Part shown: in pieces, positions 6,283 through 13,490 of the stretch | Position numbering within the stretch: the stretch's first letter is position 1 | How the letters are laid out: each line of letters begins with the position of its first letter | NCBI GenBank assembly: GCA_038247995.1 | Contig: JBBRUG010000120.1 | Location: forward strand, 1-15,729 | Reading direction: 5' to 3' | Source: JBBRUG01 sp038247995 | GTDB taxonomy: Bacteria > Chloroflexota > Chloroflexia > Chloroflexales > Chloroflexaceae | DNA length: 15,729 nucleotides | The notes under the pieces: generated by a model | Seen by the model: only the letters and a program-made list of their open reading frames with translations | Databases searched by the model: none | What the model was told of the DNA's origin: nothing | Program-made: the position numbers and the translations under genes

Positions 6283-8520
6283 TCAAGAGTCCGGCCGATA
6301 CACGCTATACAGGATCTCGGGGCCGATCGGTGACGGCATCTCCTCAAGGACGCCGTTGGGAAAGACACTTTGCACCAGGGCGAGTTCACCCAGGCGCTCG
6401 GGCAAGAAGACAAACACGACATCATCGCCGGGCGCTGCAACCTCCGCTGCGATCGGGCCGGTGAGCGTTTTAGTCATATCAACTCCTTGATCACGGCCAA
6501 CCAGGTAGGGCACCGTGCCGAACGAATAGTACATGCGGGGCGGCCCAAAGAAGACCACCCGCGTCGATGGGCTGAGTTCATCCTGTACATATTCGGCCAG
6601 GCTGGTGGCCACGATGGCATTCGGCCCGCCATAGATCCGTTTTGGCGCGAAATCGACAAAGTAGTAGCGTGTGCTGATCAGCGCCAGTATAAGCGTGGCC
6701 AATGCCAGCGCCGCACGCAGGCTGCGCCCATCCGTCCGCCCGAAAGCGCCCCACAACGCGCGCAGGCTCAGGAGTAGCCCCAGCCCCAAAAAGAAGGCCG
6801 CCGGCACCGCTGTGGTGATTAGGCGTTGAAGTGAGGGCGGGCTTTCAGTGAGCATGCCGCCCATGAGCACGGCACCGCCCCACCATGCCACCAGTGGAAA
6901 ATGCCGTCGATCGCCTAGATGCAGCACACTATAGCCCAGGCCAAGAATGAAGAATGCGCCTTCAACCAGGTTGAACAATGGGGCCGGCGATCCATACCAG
7001 ATCGTGCGGTCGGGGTAGGCGTTGTAGAGCAAGGCGGCGCGCCAGAACTGATCGAGCAGAATCGGCAAGGGGCCTGTGCCGCGGATCGCTTGCTCGGCTT
7101 CCAACCAGCCGCTCTGCACAATGCCGACCATATTGATCCGGGCATTGTAATCGTCGGGGAAGCGCACAGCGTACTGGATCATTGGTCCGGAGGCCAGCAC
7201 TCCAACCCAGAGCAGCGCCAAAAAGCCCGTACGCTGCTCCTGCCAGAAGCGGCGCCCGTCGCGCAGCGCCAGCAGCATAACGCACACTACTACGACAATG
7301 GCCGTAAAACGCGCCCCGGCATAAAAGTATTGCGAAGTGCCGATGATTGCGCCGCAGAGCGCCCAGAAGAGCGGCGATCGCCGATCGTAGCCCCGGTAGA
7401 GGGCCAGCAGAGCCAACCCGACAAAGAGCGCATCGCCAACCTGGTTTGAGCCGAGCCGGGCGAAATGGATATGGTAGTGGAACCCAGCCAAAAAGCCCGC
7501 GCTGATCAGACCCAGCGTTCGGCCGTGCAGCCGCGTCACCAATAGGTAAGTCACGATCACCGTCGCCGCACCCACAAAGGCCCAGGGCAGGCGCAGCGCA
7601 AAAGCGGTATTGCCGAAGATGGCGATGCTTGGTGCGTTGAAGTAGAAGCTCATTGTCGGTACGCCAAGCCAGCCCGTAGTAAACGGGTTGTTAATCGTGC
7701 CGTTCAGCACCCGGATCGCTTCCAGCCCCTGCGATCCTTCGTCGCCGCCCAGTGTGCCGGGGATGCTGCCGATCTGCCAGATCCGTAGCAGCAGCGCAAT
7801 CAGCCCCAGGGTCGCTACTGGCGCTGCCCCCACGAGCGCATGGCGGTTTGGCCATGTGGGCCGGGTGAGCGGCCAGGGCGTGAAAGCGGCGCTGCCCAGG
7901 CCTATTGCTGCGAGCCAGAGCAAAGTGAGTGGGTTGTAGCCGCCGAATAAGTTGGGTTGGGCCAGGCCAATCAGCAGGCTCACCCCGCACAACCCCGATG
8001 CGGTCAGCAGGATCGCCCGTGCTCCGCGCCACGTCTCGAGCAACGGACTGAAGGACTCGTTGGGGGGTGGGCCAACCCGATACGGTGCATGATCAAGTCC
8101 ATACAGCGCAAGGATCAGCGTTGGCGCTGCAAAGAGCGCCATGAAGAACGCCAATCGATCAAAGCTACGTAATTCGAGCAACCGCCACTGCGCTATGGTT
8201 GCCAATCCTATGGCCAGGATCAATAACGCCAGACGCCAGGTTGCCGCAAACTGCTGAAGATCTGCTTGTTGCGCGCTGCTCAACTGCGGAATGCGTCGGT
8301 ACGGCTGTGGCGCTGTCAGGGTGGCGGATTTGCCGTTTGTGCTTGCCGCCACGATCAGCACCGGGCTGTTGTCCGGCAGATCAAGCGGTTCCGCCGGGTG
8401 CACGACGCCGTCACGAAAAACGCCCGGCACAGTTACCGGAACTATGGGGTGTTGTTTGGTGGGATCGTCCTTCATGAATGTAAACAAGGGGATGAACTGC
8501 TCACCTTGTGACCGTTTCAT
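6283..8520 (-). CDS. GT39/ArnT-like membrane glycosyltransferase with N-terminal DUF104/AF2212-like segment
   Basis: A 745-aa polytopic membrane protein. Residues about 31-57 (VPGVFRDGVVHPAEPLDLPDNSPVLIV) resemble the AF2212/DUF104 small-protein family pattern, which is unusual ahead of a glycosyltransferase. From about residue 95 the protein has many hydrophobic helices. Between helices, GSIPGTLGGDEGSQG places the acidic pair D260-E261 where GT-C enzymes carry their catalytic or metal-binding DE motif, and HIHFARLGSNQ (about 350-360) is also typical. The last about 115 residues are soluble. GT-C enzymes of this kind move a sugar from a polyprenyl-phosphate donor outside the membrane; the acceptor is unknown. 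The ATG at 8520 lies 12 bp after the GT2 stop, suggesting coupled translation; ATG at 8475 is an alternative and would keep the DUF104-like segment. Confidence 0.85.
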   Translation of the reverse strand: MKRSQGEQFIPLFTFMKDDPTKQHPIVPVTVPGVFRDGVVHPAEPLDLPDNSPVLIVAASTNGKSATLTAPQPYRRIPQLSSAQQADLQQFAATWRLALLILAIGLATIAQWRLLELRSFDRLAFFMALFAAPTLILALYGLDHAPYRVGPPPNESFSPLLETWRGARAILLTASGLCGVSLLIGLAQPNLFGGYNPLTLLWLAAIGLGSAAFTPWPLTRPTWPNRHALVGAAPVATLGLIALLLRIWQIGSIPGTLGGDEGSQGLEAIRVLNGTINNPFTTGWLGVPTMSFYFNAPSIAIFGNTAFALRLPWAFVGAATVIVTYLLVTRLHGRTLGLISAGFLAGFHYHIHFARLGSNQVGDALFVGLALLALYRGYDRRSPLFWALCGAIIGTSQYFYAGARFTAIVVVVCVMLLALRDGRRFWQEQRTGFLALLWVGVLASGPMIQYAVRFPDDYNARINMVGIVQSGWLEAEQAIRGTGPLPILLDQFWRAALLYNAYPDRTIWYGSPAPLFNLVEGAFFILGLGYSVLHLGDRRHFPLVAWWGGAVLMGGMLTESPPSLQRLITTAVPAAFFLGLGLLLSLRALWGAFGRTDGRSLRAALALATLILALISTRYYFVDFAPKRIYGGPNAIVATSLAEYVQDELSPSTRVVFFGPPRMYYSFGTVPYLVGRDQGVDMTKTLTGPIAAEVAAPGDDVVFVFLPERLGELALVQSVFPNGVLEEMPSPIGPEILYSVYRPDS

Positions 8521-8532
8521 CCACCTAACCCA

Positions 8533-9498
8533 TCATCGCGTCACGTGCAAAATATCTCCATAGGCCAGCAGGCGTCCGCGCAGTTGGTCGCGATTAATTG
8601 CACCCTGACTATATGCGCGCCAGTCGCGGAGCGCAGCGCGAAGCATGCCCAGGCGCACCACAATGCGATGGGCACGACGCTGCCAGGAAGTGTAATGGCT
8701 GGCGACAAACTGGGCTCGTGAACGGTAGAGCGCAACGAGCATTTTGCCGCGAAACTGGCTGGTTGAAGCCCCGCCGACATGGGTCACCTCTGCGGCGGGC
8801 ACCTGCCAGATCGCCCAGCCCGCCGCGCGCAACCGCCAGCACCAATCGACCTCTTCACTATACATAAAGTAGCGCTCGTCTAGACCACCCACTTCGGCCA
8901 GGGCTGCGTTGCGGATGAGCATACAGGCGCCCAGCGGATGATCAATGGCGAACGGCGCAGTGCCGGCGGGCTCCTGCGGGTAGCGCCCGTGCCACCACGA
9001 GTTGTAGAGTCGGCCAGGCAGCACTTCGCCGGGGGGAAATAGATCGAGCGCAGTCATCAGCAGGGTTGGGAAGCGAAACGCAGCCGGTTGCAGGCTGCCG
9101 TCGGGGTTGCGCAGGCGCGGGCCGACCAAGCCGACGCGCTGGTGCGCCGCTAGAAAGTCGGCGAGGGCTTCGATCGCGCCTGGATGCACCACCGTGTCGG
9201 GGTTGAGCACCAATACGTAGTCGAGCCGGTTTGAGTCTGCCGTAGGTGGGCCGCCAAAGCCTAGTGCCGCCAGCCCGCTATTGGTGCCGCGGGCGAACCC
9301 GGCATTCTCAGTCAGGGCGATCAGTTCCACTGCGGGAAACTCAGCGCGCACCATCGCTACACTCGTGTCGGCGGAATAGTTATCAACCACGATTACCCGC
9401 AGCGGAAGCGTGCAGGTGCGCAAGGAGGCCAGACAATCGCGCAGCAGCGCAACTGTGTTGAATGAAACGATCACAACGCCAATCACCACACTGCTCAC
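8533..9498 (-). CDS. Family 2 glycosyltransferase (rhamnosyltransferase-like)
   Basis: A 321-aa cytoplasmic GT-A fold enzyme. It begins VVIVSFNT, followed by the nucleotide-binding VVDNYSADTS (D39-N40), ENAGFARGTNSG, and LNPDTVVHPGAI, which holds the DxD-equivalent. The acceptor-side motif YFMYSEEVDWCWRLRAAGW is near the middle of the C-terminal half. This set is typical of rhamnosyltransferase-type GT2 enzymes that build surface polysaccharide or glycolipid. The start is a GTG at 9498, chosen because the VVIVSFNT strand must be near the N-terminus; no clear Shine-Dalgarno precedes it. It is followed 12 bp later by the GT39-like gene in the same direction, so the two probably act in one glycan pathway: one on the cytoplasmic side and one on the outer face. 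Confidence 0.92.
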   Translation of the reverse strand: MSSVVIGVVIVSFNTVALLRDCLASLRTCTLPLRVIVVDNYSADTSVAMVRAEFPAVELIALTENAGFARGTNSGLAALGFGGPPTADSNRLDYVLVLNPDTVVHPGAIEALADFLAAHQRVGLVGPRLRNPDGSLQPAAFRFPTLLMTALDLFPPGEVLPGRLYNSWWHGRYPQEPAGTAPFAIDHPLGACMLIRNAALAEVGGLDERYFMYSEEVDWCWRLRAAGWAIWQVPAAEVTHVGGASTSQFRGKMLVALYRSRAQFVASHYTSWQRRAHRIVVRLGMLRAALRDWRAYSQGAINRDQLRGRLLAYGDILHVTR

Positions 9499-9506
9499 TT
9501 GCTAAT

Positions 9507-9534
9507 AGTCGCTCGCCGCGAACTGTAAGCGACT
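9507..9534. repeat. Short inverted repeat just upstream of the GT2 start
   Basis: AGTCGCT (9507-9513) and AGCGACT (9528-9534) form a 7-bp inverted repeat with a 14-nt loop, 9 bp upstream of the GTG start of the glycosyltransferase. It could be an operator or a leader hairpin; a 7-bp match this size can also occur by chance. Confidence 0.3.
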
Positions 9535-9586
9535 GTCTGAAAAGCGGTTCGTGACCCAACCCCCATGTCGCGCTCGCGCGTAGTTC

Positions 9587-9607
9587 CCGCCTGCTGCCTG
9601 CCGCCTG
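9587..9607. repeat. Three tandem heptamers (CCGCCTG type)
   Basis: Three 7-bp units, CCGCCTG, CTGCCTG and CCGCCTG, lie end to end in the gap between the divergent GT2 and inositol-phosphatase genes. The units are close to those at 11589-11623 beside rimI, so this is the same repeat family. Confidence 0.7.
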
Positions 9608-9662
9608 AATTCCAGCGCATTCTAGCGTGGAGCCGCCTCCGATGCAACTCACGTCCAACTAC

Positions 9663-9671
9663 TGTTACAAT
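9663..9671 (+). promoter_or_regulatory. Extended -10 element placing initiation at the IMPase ATG
   Basis: TGTTACAAT combines a TGn extension with a five-of-six match to TATAAT. The -10 ends 6 nt before the ATG at 9678, so transcription would begin at or next to the start codon. No Shine-Dalgarno is present. The -35 region (about 9642-9648, ATGCAAC) is weak, which an extended -10 can tolerate. Confidence 0.5.
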
Positions 9672-9677
9672 GGCGCT

Positions 9678-10451
9678 ATGCTTAACGATATTATCGATCT
9701 TGCGCATCGGGCCGGGGCGATCATCCGTGCCGGCCTTGAGCGCGAACGTAGTTTTGTCCCGAAGCAACATGCCGACCTGGTGACCGATATCGACCAGGCC
9801 AGCGAGGCGCTGATCGTTGGGGTGCTTCGCGAACGTTATCCCGATCATGTCATTCTTGCCGAAGAAGGTGGCGTGGGCGCCGAGTCGGGTGCATACACAT
9901 GGTATATCGATCCGCTTGACGGCACCCTGAACTATTTCCACGGCTTCCCATTCTGCGCTGTTTCGATCGCCGTAGCCCACCACGGTCAATTGCTCGCCGG
10001 TGTTGTCTACGACCCATTGCGGAATGAGCTTTTCAGCGCCGAGCGCGGGCGCGGTGCATACCTCAACGGCCGAGTGTTGCGCCCATCCGCCACAACCGCG
10101 TTACGTCAGGCGTTGCTCACCACCGGCTTTCCCTACGATCGTTTCATCCAGCCCGATAATAATCTGCGTGAATTTGCTCACTTGCTGTTACGAGTGCAAG
10201 ATATCCGGCGTCCTGGTTCTGCCGCGCTCGATCTCTGTTATGTCGCCGCTGGGCGCTCCGACGCCCACTGGGAACTGGGCCTAAGCCCCTGGGATACGGC
10301 CGCTGCGGCGCTGGTGCTGCACGAGGCCGGCGGCACACTCACCGATTGGGACGGCCAACCCTGGCAACTGGGCGAGCCGCGCATCGTCGGCAGTAACGGC
10401 CAGATTCACGCGGAACTGCTTGCTGAACTTGCCTCTGCCCGCACGTCGTAA
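9678..10451 (+). CDS. Inositol monophosphatase family protein
   Basis: A 257-aa cytoplasmic Mg2+-dependent sugar-phosphate phosphatase. Motifs: the early KQHADLVTDID; the metal ligands E62/E63 in ILAEEGG; WYIDPLDGTLNYFHGFP with D78 and D81; and the late LSPWDTAAAALVLHEAGG with its metal-binding aspartate. VVYDPLRNELFSAERGRGAYLNG is also typical. Relatives hydrolyse myo-inositol-1-phosphate, fructose-1,6-bisphosphate, PAP or histidinol phosphate, and sequence alone does not decide between these. I use the ATG at 9678 because MLNDIIDLAHRAG is the normal family start; an in-frame start at 9627 would add 17 atypical residues and place the promoter within the gene. An SPL-type radical SAM gene follows 39 bp downstream on the same strand. 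Confidence 0.92.
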   Translation: MLNDIIDLAHRAGAIIRAGLERERSFVPKQHADLVTDIDQASEALIVGVLRERYPDHVILAEEGGVGAESGAYTWYIDPLDGTLNYFHGFPFCAVSIAVAHHGQLLAGVVYDPLRNELFSAERGRGAYLNGRVLRPSATTALRQALLTTGFPYDRFIQPDNNLREFAHLLLRVQDIRRPGSAALDLCYVAAGRSDAHWELGLSPWDTAAAALVLHEAGGTLTDWDGQPWQLGEPRIVGSNGQIHAELLAELASARTS

Positions 10452-10468
10452 GCCGAGTGTCCACAATA

Positions 10469-10482
10469 TTTTGCATTTTGCA
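10469..10482. repeat. Two tandem TTTTGCA heptamers
   Basis: TTTTGCA is repeated exactly twice, followed by TT, directly before the radical SAM start codon at 10491. This AT-rich heptamer differs in sequence from the GC-rich ones elsewhere but has the same 7-bp period. It occupies the position where a ribosome site would be expected. Confidence 0.55.
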
Positions 10483-10490
10483 TTGAATCT

Positions 10491-11555
10491 ATGGCTTATT
10501 ACATCCGCGACTTCTTGAACGACGCGCCGGCACTCAGCACGCGGCGACCGACAATTAACGAGTTCTTTCTTTCTTCCTACACGCTCAGTATCTACAGTGG
10601 GTGCGAGATCGCCTGCCCCTATTGCGATAGCTGGCTCTACCTCGATCGCCCCCTAAACGAGACGGTACGCGTACCGATCGACTTGCCCCAACGCCTGGCA
10701 ACTGAGCTTGAAGATGTCGATCGCGGCGATTTGATCGGCATCACGGCGCTGAGTGATCCCTACCAACCTGTTGAGGAGACGTATCGGATTACGCGCCAGA
10801 CGCTCCAGGTGCTTGCTGATCGCGGCCAGCCTACGCTCTTGCTCACGAAAAGCGCCACCGTACTTGAAGATCTGGCCTTGCTTCAGCGCATTAATGCCCA
10901 GAGCCTTGCCGTTGTAATGACCACACTCGTCACCACCGACGCGCATCTCGCCACGCGGTTGGAGGGCAAAGCCCCGCCGCCCGGTCTGCGCCTGGAAATG
11001 CTCGCCGAACTCAAGCGCGCCGGTATTCCGGTTGGGGTGGCGATCTTGCCGATTATGCCCTACCTCAACGATACCGACTACGCGCTGCGTAGCCTTTTGC
11101 GCGCCTGTGCCGAGGTTGGGGTTGATTTTGTCGTCTGGGATTATCTGCACATCCCAAATGAGCGCCATCGCGCCCGCATGAATGAGATTGTGGCGCGCGT
11201 CGGTTCCTACCCGGCAAGCTATTATCGCGACATCTATCGCGGCCAGCCGCTGGTTGATCCGCGCTACCGCCAGAACCGCGACAGTGAAATTCTAAACCGT
11301 TGTGATGGATTGGGACTAGAAGTGCGCATGCCGCAGAAGCTCTTCGTGGGTCGGCTGGCCCCCGCAAATGCGGCAGCCCTGGTACTGAAACACGCCGCCT
11401 TCCGCGACGGCGTTCAGGGCCGTGTGCGCGTAGCCGCCATGCATCGCGCGCTCGCCGAACAGGTCTACACCGGCGCAATCGACGCTGCAATGCTGCGCCA
11501 GAGCCCGCTGGCCGGTACGGTGCAGTCAATTCTCGCTGGGGAAGTGCCGGACTGA
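10491..11555 (+). CDS. SPL-family radical SAM protein
   Basis: A 354-aa protein with the radical SAM cluster motif C38-x3-C42-x2-C45 (SGCEIACPYCDSW), which binds the 4Fe-4S cluster that cleaves S-adenosylmethionine. Downstream parts fit the SPL-like (spore photoproduct lyase-related) group: ITALSDPYQPVEETYRITRQTLQVL, LLTKSATVLEDL, the TT.VTTDAHLATRLEG..PPP segment, and IPVGVAILPIMPYLND. True spore photoproduct lyase repairs a thymine dimer, but this wider group occurs in non-sporulating bacteria and most members have no known substrate, so I do not assign that reaction. No Shine-Dalgarno precedes the ATG; two TTTTGCA heptamers do. It follows the inositol-phosphatase gene by 39 bp and converges on rimI. 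Confidence 0.9.
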   Translation: MAYYIRDFLNDAPALSTRRPTINEFFLSSYTLSIYSGCEIACPYCDSWLYLDRPLNETVRVPIDLPQRLATELEDVDRGDLIGITALSDPYQPVEETYRITRQTLQVLADRGQPTLLLTKSATVLEDLALLQRINAQSLAVVMTTLVTTDAHLATRLEGKAPPPGLRLEMLAELKRAGIPVGVAILPIMPYLNDTDYALRSLLRACAEVGVDFVVWDYLHIPNERHRARMNEIVARVGSYPASYYRDIYRGQPLVDPRYRQNRDSEILNRCDGLGLEVRMPQKLFVGRLAPANAAALVLKHAAFRDGVQGRVRVAAMHRALAEQVYTGAIDAAMLRQSPLAGTVQSILAGEVPD

Positions 11556-11570
11556 GCAGCCTGCCGCCTG

Positions 11571-12257
11571 TTAAATAGCTTCTTGCTCCCTGCCGCCTGC
11601 CGTCTGTCGTCTGCCGCCCGCCCCGTGCGGCGTCTGGCGTTGGAGGCGGGCATAGAGTTGGCGCCGCAGTTCGGAGAGTTGCGCTTTGTAGGCCGGAGTA
11701 TCGATCGGTTCGGTCCACATAATCAGCGCATCCTCGCCATTATCAGTGTAGTAGCGCGGGCGCGTTCCAGCCGGCTGGAAGCCATATTTGATATAGAGTT
11801 TCTGTGCCGCAGTGTTGCTCACCCGGACTTCCAGCGTGATCGTCTGCGCGTGAAGTTCATAGGCATGGTCGATCAGCGCATTGAGCAGGAGTTCCCCAAC
11901 GCCTTGGCCGCGGTGCGTCGGCGTGACGGCGATTGTCGTGATGTGGGCTTCATCCACGGTAAGCCAGACGCCGCCATAACCGACGATCGGCGCGGCGCTG
12001 GTTGGCATGGGCGCCATGGTAGGAAAGAGCGTTCCGATTAACTGGCTGAAGAAGCCAATTGGGCGGGTCGGAGCGGGTTTGCCCGATGGAGGTGGTGGCG
12101 TGGCGCTCGCTCGCGCAATAATATAACGGCAGCTTTGGATATTGCGGAGTTCCCGGCGATACGTATTTGCCGACCAGGGCGTTGTAAAGCTCTGGCTTTC
12201 GATCTGTTGTACCTGAGAGATGTCATCCTCAACCATCGGTTCGATGAAGTAGTACAT
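11571..12257 (-). CDS. rimI: Ribosomal protein S18-alanine N-acetyltransferase-like GNAT protein
   Basis: A 228-aa GNAT acetyltransferase. RimI acetylates the N-terminal alanine of ribosomal protein S18 using acetyl-CoA. The signature start FIEPMVEDDISQVQQIESQ followed by SFTTPWS, the CoA-binding RGQGVG (116-121), and EVRVSNTAAQKLYIKYGF with YYTDNGEDALIM all fit. Usual RimI is about 150 aa. The excess comes from a Pro-rich insert (about residues 51-91) splitting the early fold and from a C-terminal extension whose last about 18 residues (HGAGGRRQTAGGREQEAI) are encoded by a heptamer repeat array. The ATG at 12257 is preferred over the GTG at 12266 because AGGTGA lies 5 nt before it. The 3' end is 15 bp from the converging radical SAM gene. 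Another N-acetyltransferase role cannot be excluded. Confidence 0.82.
   Translation of the reverse strand: MYYFIEPMVEDDISQVQQIESQSFTTPWSANTYRRELRNIQSCRYIIARASATPPPPSGKPAPTRPIGFFSQLIGTLFPTMAPMPTSAAPIVGYGGVWLTVDEAHITTIAVTPTHRGQGVGELLLNALIDHAYELHAQTITLEVRVSNTAAQKLYIKYGFQPAGTRPRYYTDNGEDALIMWTEPIDTPAYKAQLSELRRQLYARLQRQTPHGAGGRRQTAGGREQEAI
11589..11623. repeat. Five tandem heptamers within the 3' end of rimI
   Basis: Five 7-bp units run end to end: CCTGCCG twice, then TCTGTCG, TCTGCCG and CCCGCCC. The array lies inside the rimI reading frame on the opposite strand and is translated as the Gly/Arg-rich tail. A further CCTGCCG lies at about 11560-11566, between the two converging genes. Confidence 0.75.
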
Positions 12258-12265
12258 TGCCGTCA

Positions 12266-12294
12266 CCTATACCGAGGTTCAGACGATGCCGCAA
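12266..12294 (-). promoter_or_regulatory. Candidate rimI promoter
   Basis: Minus strand: -35 TTGCGG (12294-12289), a 17-bp spacer, and -10 TATAGG (12271-12266). Initiation would fall near 12259, only a couple of bases before the ATG at 12257, which would make the message nearly leaderless. The AGGTGA ribosome site overlaps this -10, so the two readings compete; an upstream promoter would be needed if the ribosome site is used. Confidence 0.4.
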
Positions 12295-12300
12295 CCTAGA

Positions 12301-12320
12301 GCAGTGGTCACATCCACTGC
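12301..12320. repeat. Inverted repeat upstream of the rimI promoter
   Basis: GCAGTGG (12301-12307) and CCACTGC (12314-12320) are exact inverted repeats with a 6-bp spacer, 6 bp upstream of the predicted rimI -35. The size and position suit a dimeric regulator site, but no regulator can be named. Confidence 0.4.
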
Positions 12321-12391
12321 GCCCCTTATGGGCGAGCCGCCCCACGCCAAGCGGACGGCTCAATTGTTATGCTCACCGCTGTAAATAGATG

Positions 12392-12435
12392 ACCGCCAAC
12401 CTCAGCCGAGGCATTCCGCGTCTGAGGTTGGCGGT
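12392..12435. repeat. Strong hairpin downstream of the duplicated lipoprotein gene
   Basis: ACCGCCAACCTCAG (12392-12405) pairs perfectly with CTGAGGTTGGCGGT (12422-12435), a 14-bp stem with a 16-nt loop. It begins 23 bp after the lipoprotein stop on the minus strand. It may end or protect that transcript. It lacks a following T-run, so a bulky dispersed repeat is equally possible. Confidence 0.65.
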
Positions 12436-12458
12436 TCTGCGCGCGCTCACGGACAAGG

Positions 12459-13292
12459 TTATTCCAACGCTGTCGCCGACTCGACCATAAAGAGGCTCTG
12501 ATAGGCCCCATCACGCCCGAAGCCGCCGCCGGTCTGGAAGGTGCCCGTTACCTCAACGCGACCCCAAACAAAACTGTTATTTGGGCCGACATTGAGTGTC
12601 GCCGACTGATCAGGCGGGAATCCTTCCATCCAGATCGCGTCGCCTAGCGGTTGCGGGCTGGCGCCGTCTTCTTCAGTCGAGACGCCTTCGGCCAGCACAT
12701 AGATGACCGAGTTCCAGAAATAGTAGCCCTGAGTGGTAATCTGCTGACCGTTGTACTGCTCAGGATTGCGCTGAAGCTCAAAGAGCGACACTTTACCATC
12801 GCCCAAGTCCCGATCTTCAATCCGATTTTCAACCCGGCGTACCTGCTCGATCGGCTCGGCCGTTGTGACCTGGATCTGGTGTTGGAAGCCGCCGTTCGGA
12901 CCAAAATCGCCGTCGGTGGCGAACGTGCCGCGTACGCGAACGAAACCATACACCGAGTCGCCGGGGCGATGCAGATCTTCCGTCACTTCGGCGGGGAAAC
13001 CTTCAAGCCAGATCTGTTCGCCAAGCGGCTGCGCATCAAGGCCATTATCGAGCGTGCTTACCCCAAGCGCCAATACCGAAAAAGTTGGCCCCTCAGGACG
13101 CTCAGGCCGCCAGACATACGCGCCATCGACGGTAATTTCCTGTCCGGCATACGTTTGTGGGTTATCGACAAGGGTTTGAACATACAGCGGGCCGCTCATG
13201 CCGCCCGCCTGGCTGCTGCAAGTGTTTAAGACGATGAGCACTATCGACAGCAGAGTGACGAGCGACAGGGCACGCCACGGCTTGCGGATCAT
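12459..13292 (-). CDS. Lipoprotein-like exported protein with two copies of one module
   Basis: A 277-aa protein of no family I recognise. Residues about 1-24 form a basic start (MIRKPWR) and a hydrophobic helix ending in LNTC, a slightly off-consensus lipobox with C25 as the possible lipidated residue. The rest holds two copies of one module, about residues 38-143 and 166-275. Both copies contain NPxxYxGQxIT, a following V/T-x-GxYxW strand, LAxGVSTxxxGxxxQPLGxxIWxEGFP, a VxGTF strand and GGFxxxGxYQ/HQ-like ends. The pattern of short beta strands suggests a small beta-barrel (possibly OB-like) fold. A cell-surface role is inferred from the signal only. The ATG at 13292 has GAGGAGGGAG just upstream. 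It is divergent from the 13636 operon and followed by a strong hairpin. Confidence 0.75.
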   Translation of the reverse strand: MIRKPWRALSLVTLLSIVLIVLNTCSSQAGGMSGPLYVQTLVDNPQTYAGQEITVDGAYVWRPERPEGPTFSVLALGVSTLDNGLDAQPLGEQIWLEGFPAEVTEDLHRPGDSVYGFVRVRGTFATDGDFGPNGGFQHQIQVTTAEPIEQVRRVENRIEDRDLGDGKVSLFELQRNPEQYNGQQITTQGYYFWNSVIYVLAEGVSTEEDGASPQPLGDAIWMEGFPPDQSATLNVGPNNSFVWGRVEVTGTFQTGGGFGRDGAYQSLFMVESATALE

Positions 13293-13297
13293 CGACG

Positions 13298-13307
13298 CTC
13301 CCTCCTC
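13298..13307 (-). promoter_or_regulatory. Ribosome binding site of the duplicated lipoprotein
   Basis: The minus-strand sequence GAGGAGGGAG ends 5 nt before the ATG at 13292. It supports that start, which also yields a well-formed signal sequence. Confidence 0.8.
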
Positions 13308-13349
13308 AATCAGTGATCTAGGTGTGTCCGGCGCCCAGGTTCATCCTAT

Positions 13350-13377
13350 AGTCTAATGCGCTTAATGGGCAGACCAA
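13350..13377 (-). promoter_or_regulatory. Weak promoter candidate for the lipoprotein gene
   Basis: Minus strand: TTGGTC (13377-13372), a 16-bp spacer and TAGACT (13355-13350). TATAGG at 13350-13345 is an alternative -10. Either would give a leader of roughly 40-50 nt carrying the strong ribosome site. Confidence 0.28.
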
Positions 13378-13490
13378 ATAAGCATAGCTACGGCGTACGT
13401 GGCCGTTGAGCACCGGCACTAATGCGTACTATTGTGATCGGCACAACACTCCGATTATACCAGACGGTTTGGGCGCGGGCAACAAGTGAA

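Noticed and set aside
9627..9677. Longer inositol-phosphatase start at 9627
   Set aside because: It adds 17 atypical residues and would place the extended -10 inside the coding region; ATG 9678 fits the family.
10491..11555. Naming the radical SAM protein spore photoproduct lyase (splB)
   Set aside because: The cluster motif and general pattern match the wider SPL-like group, but nothing shows the DNA-repair reaction and the organism is probably not a spore former of that type.
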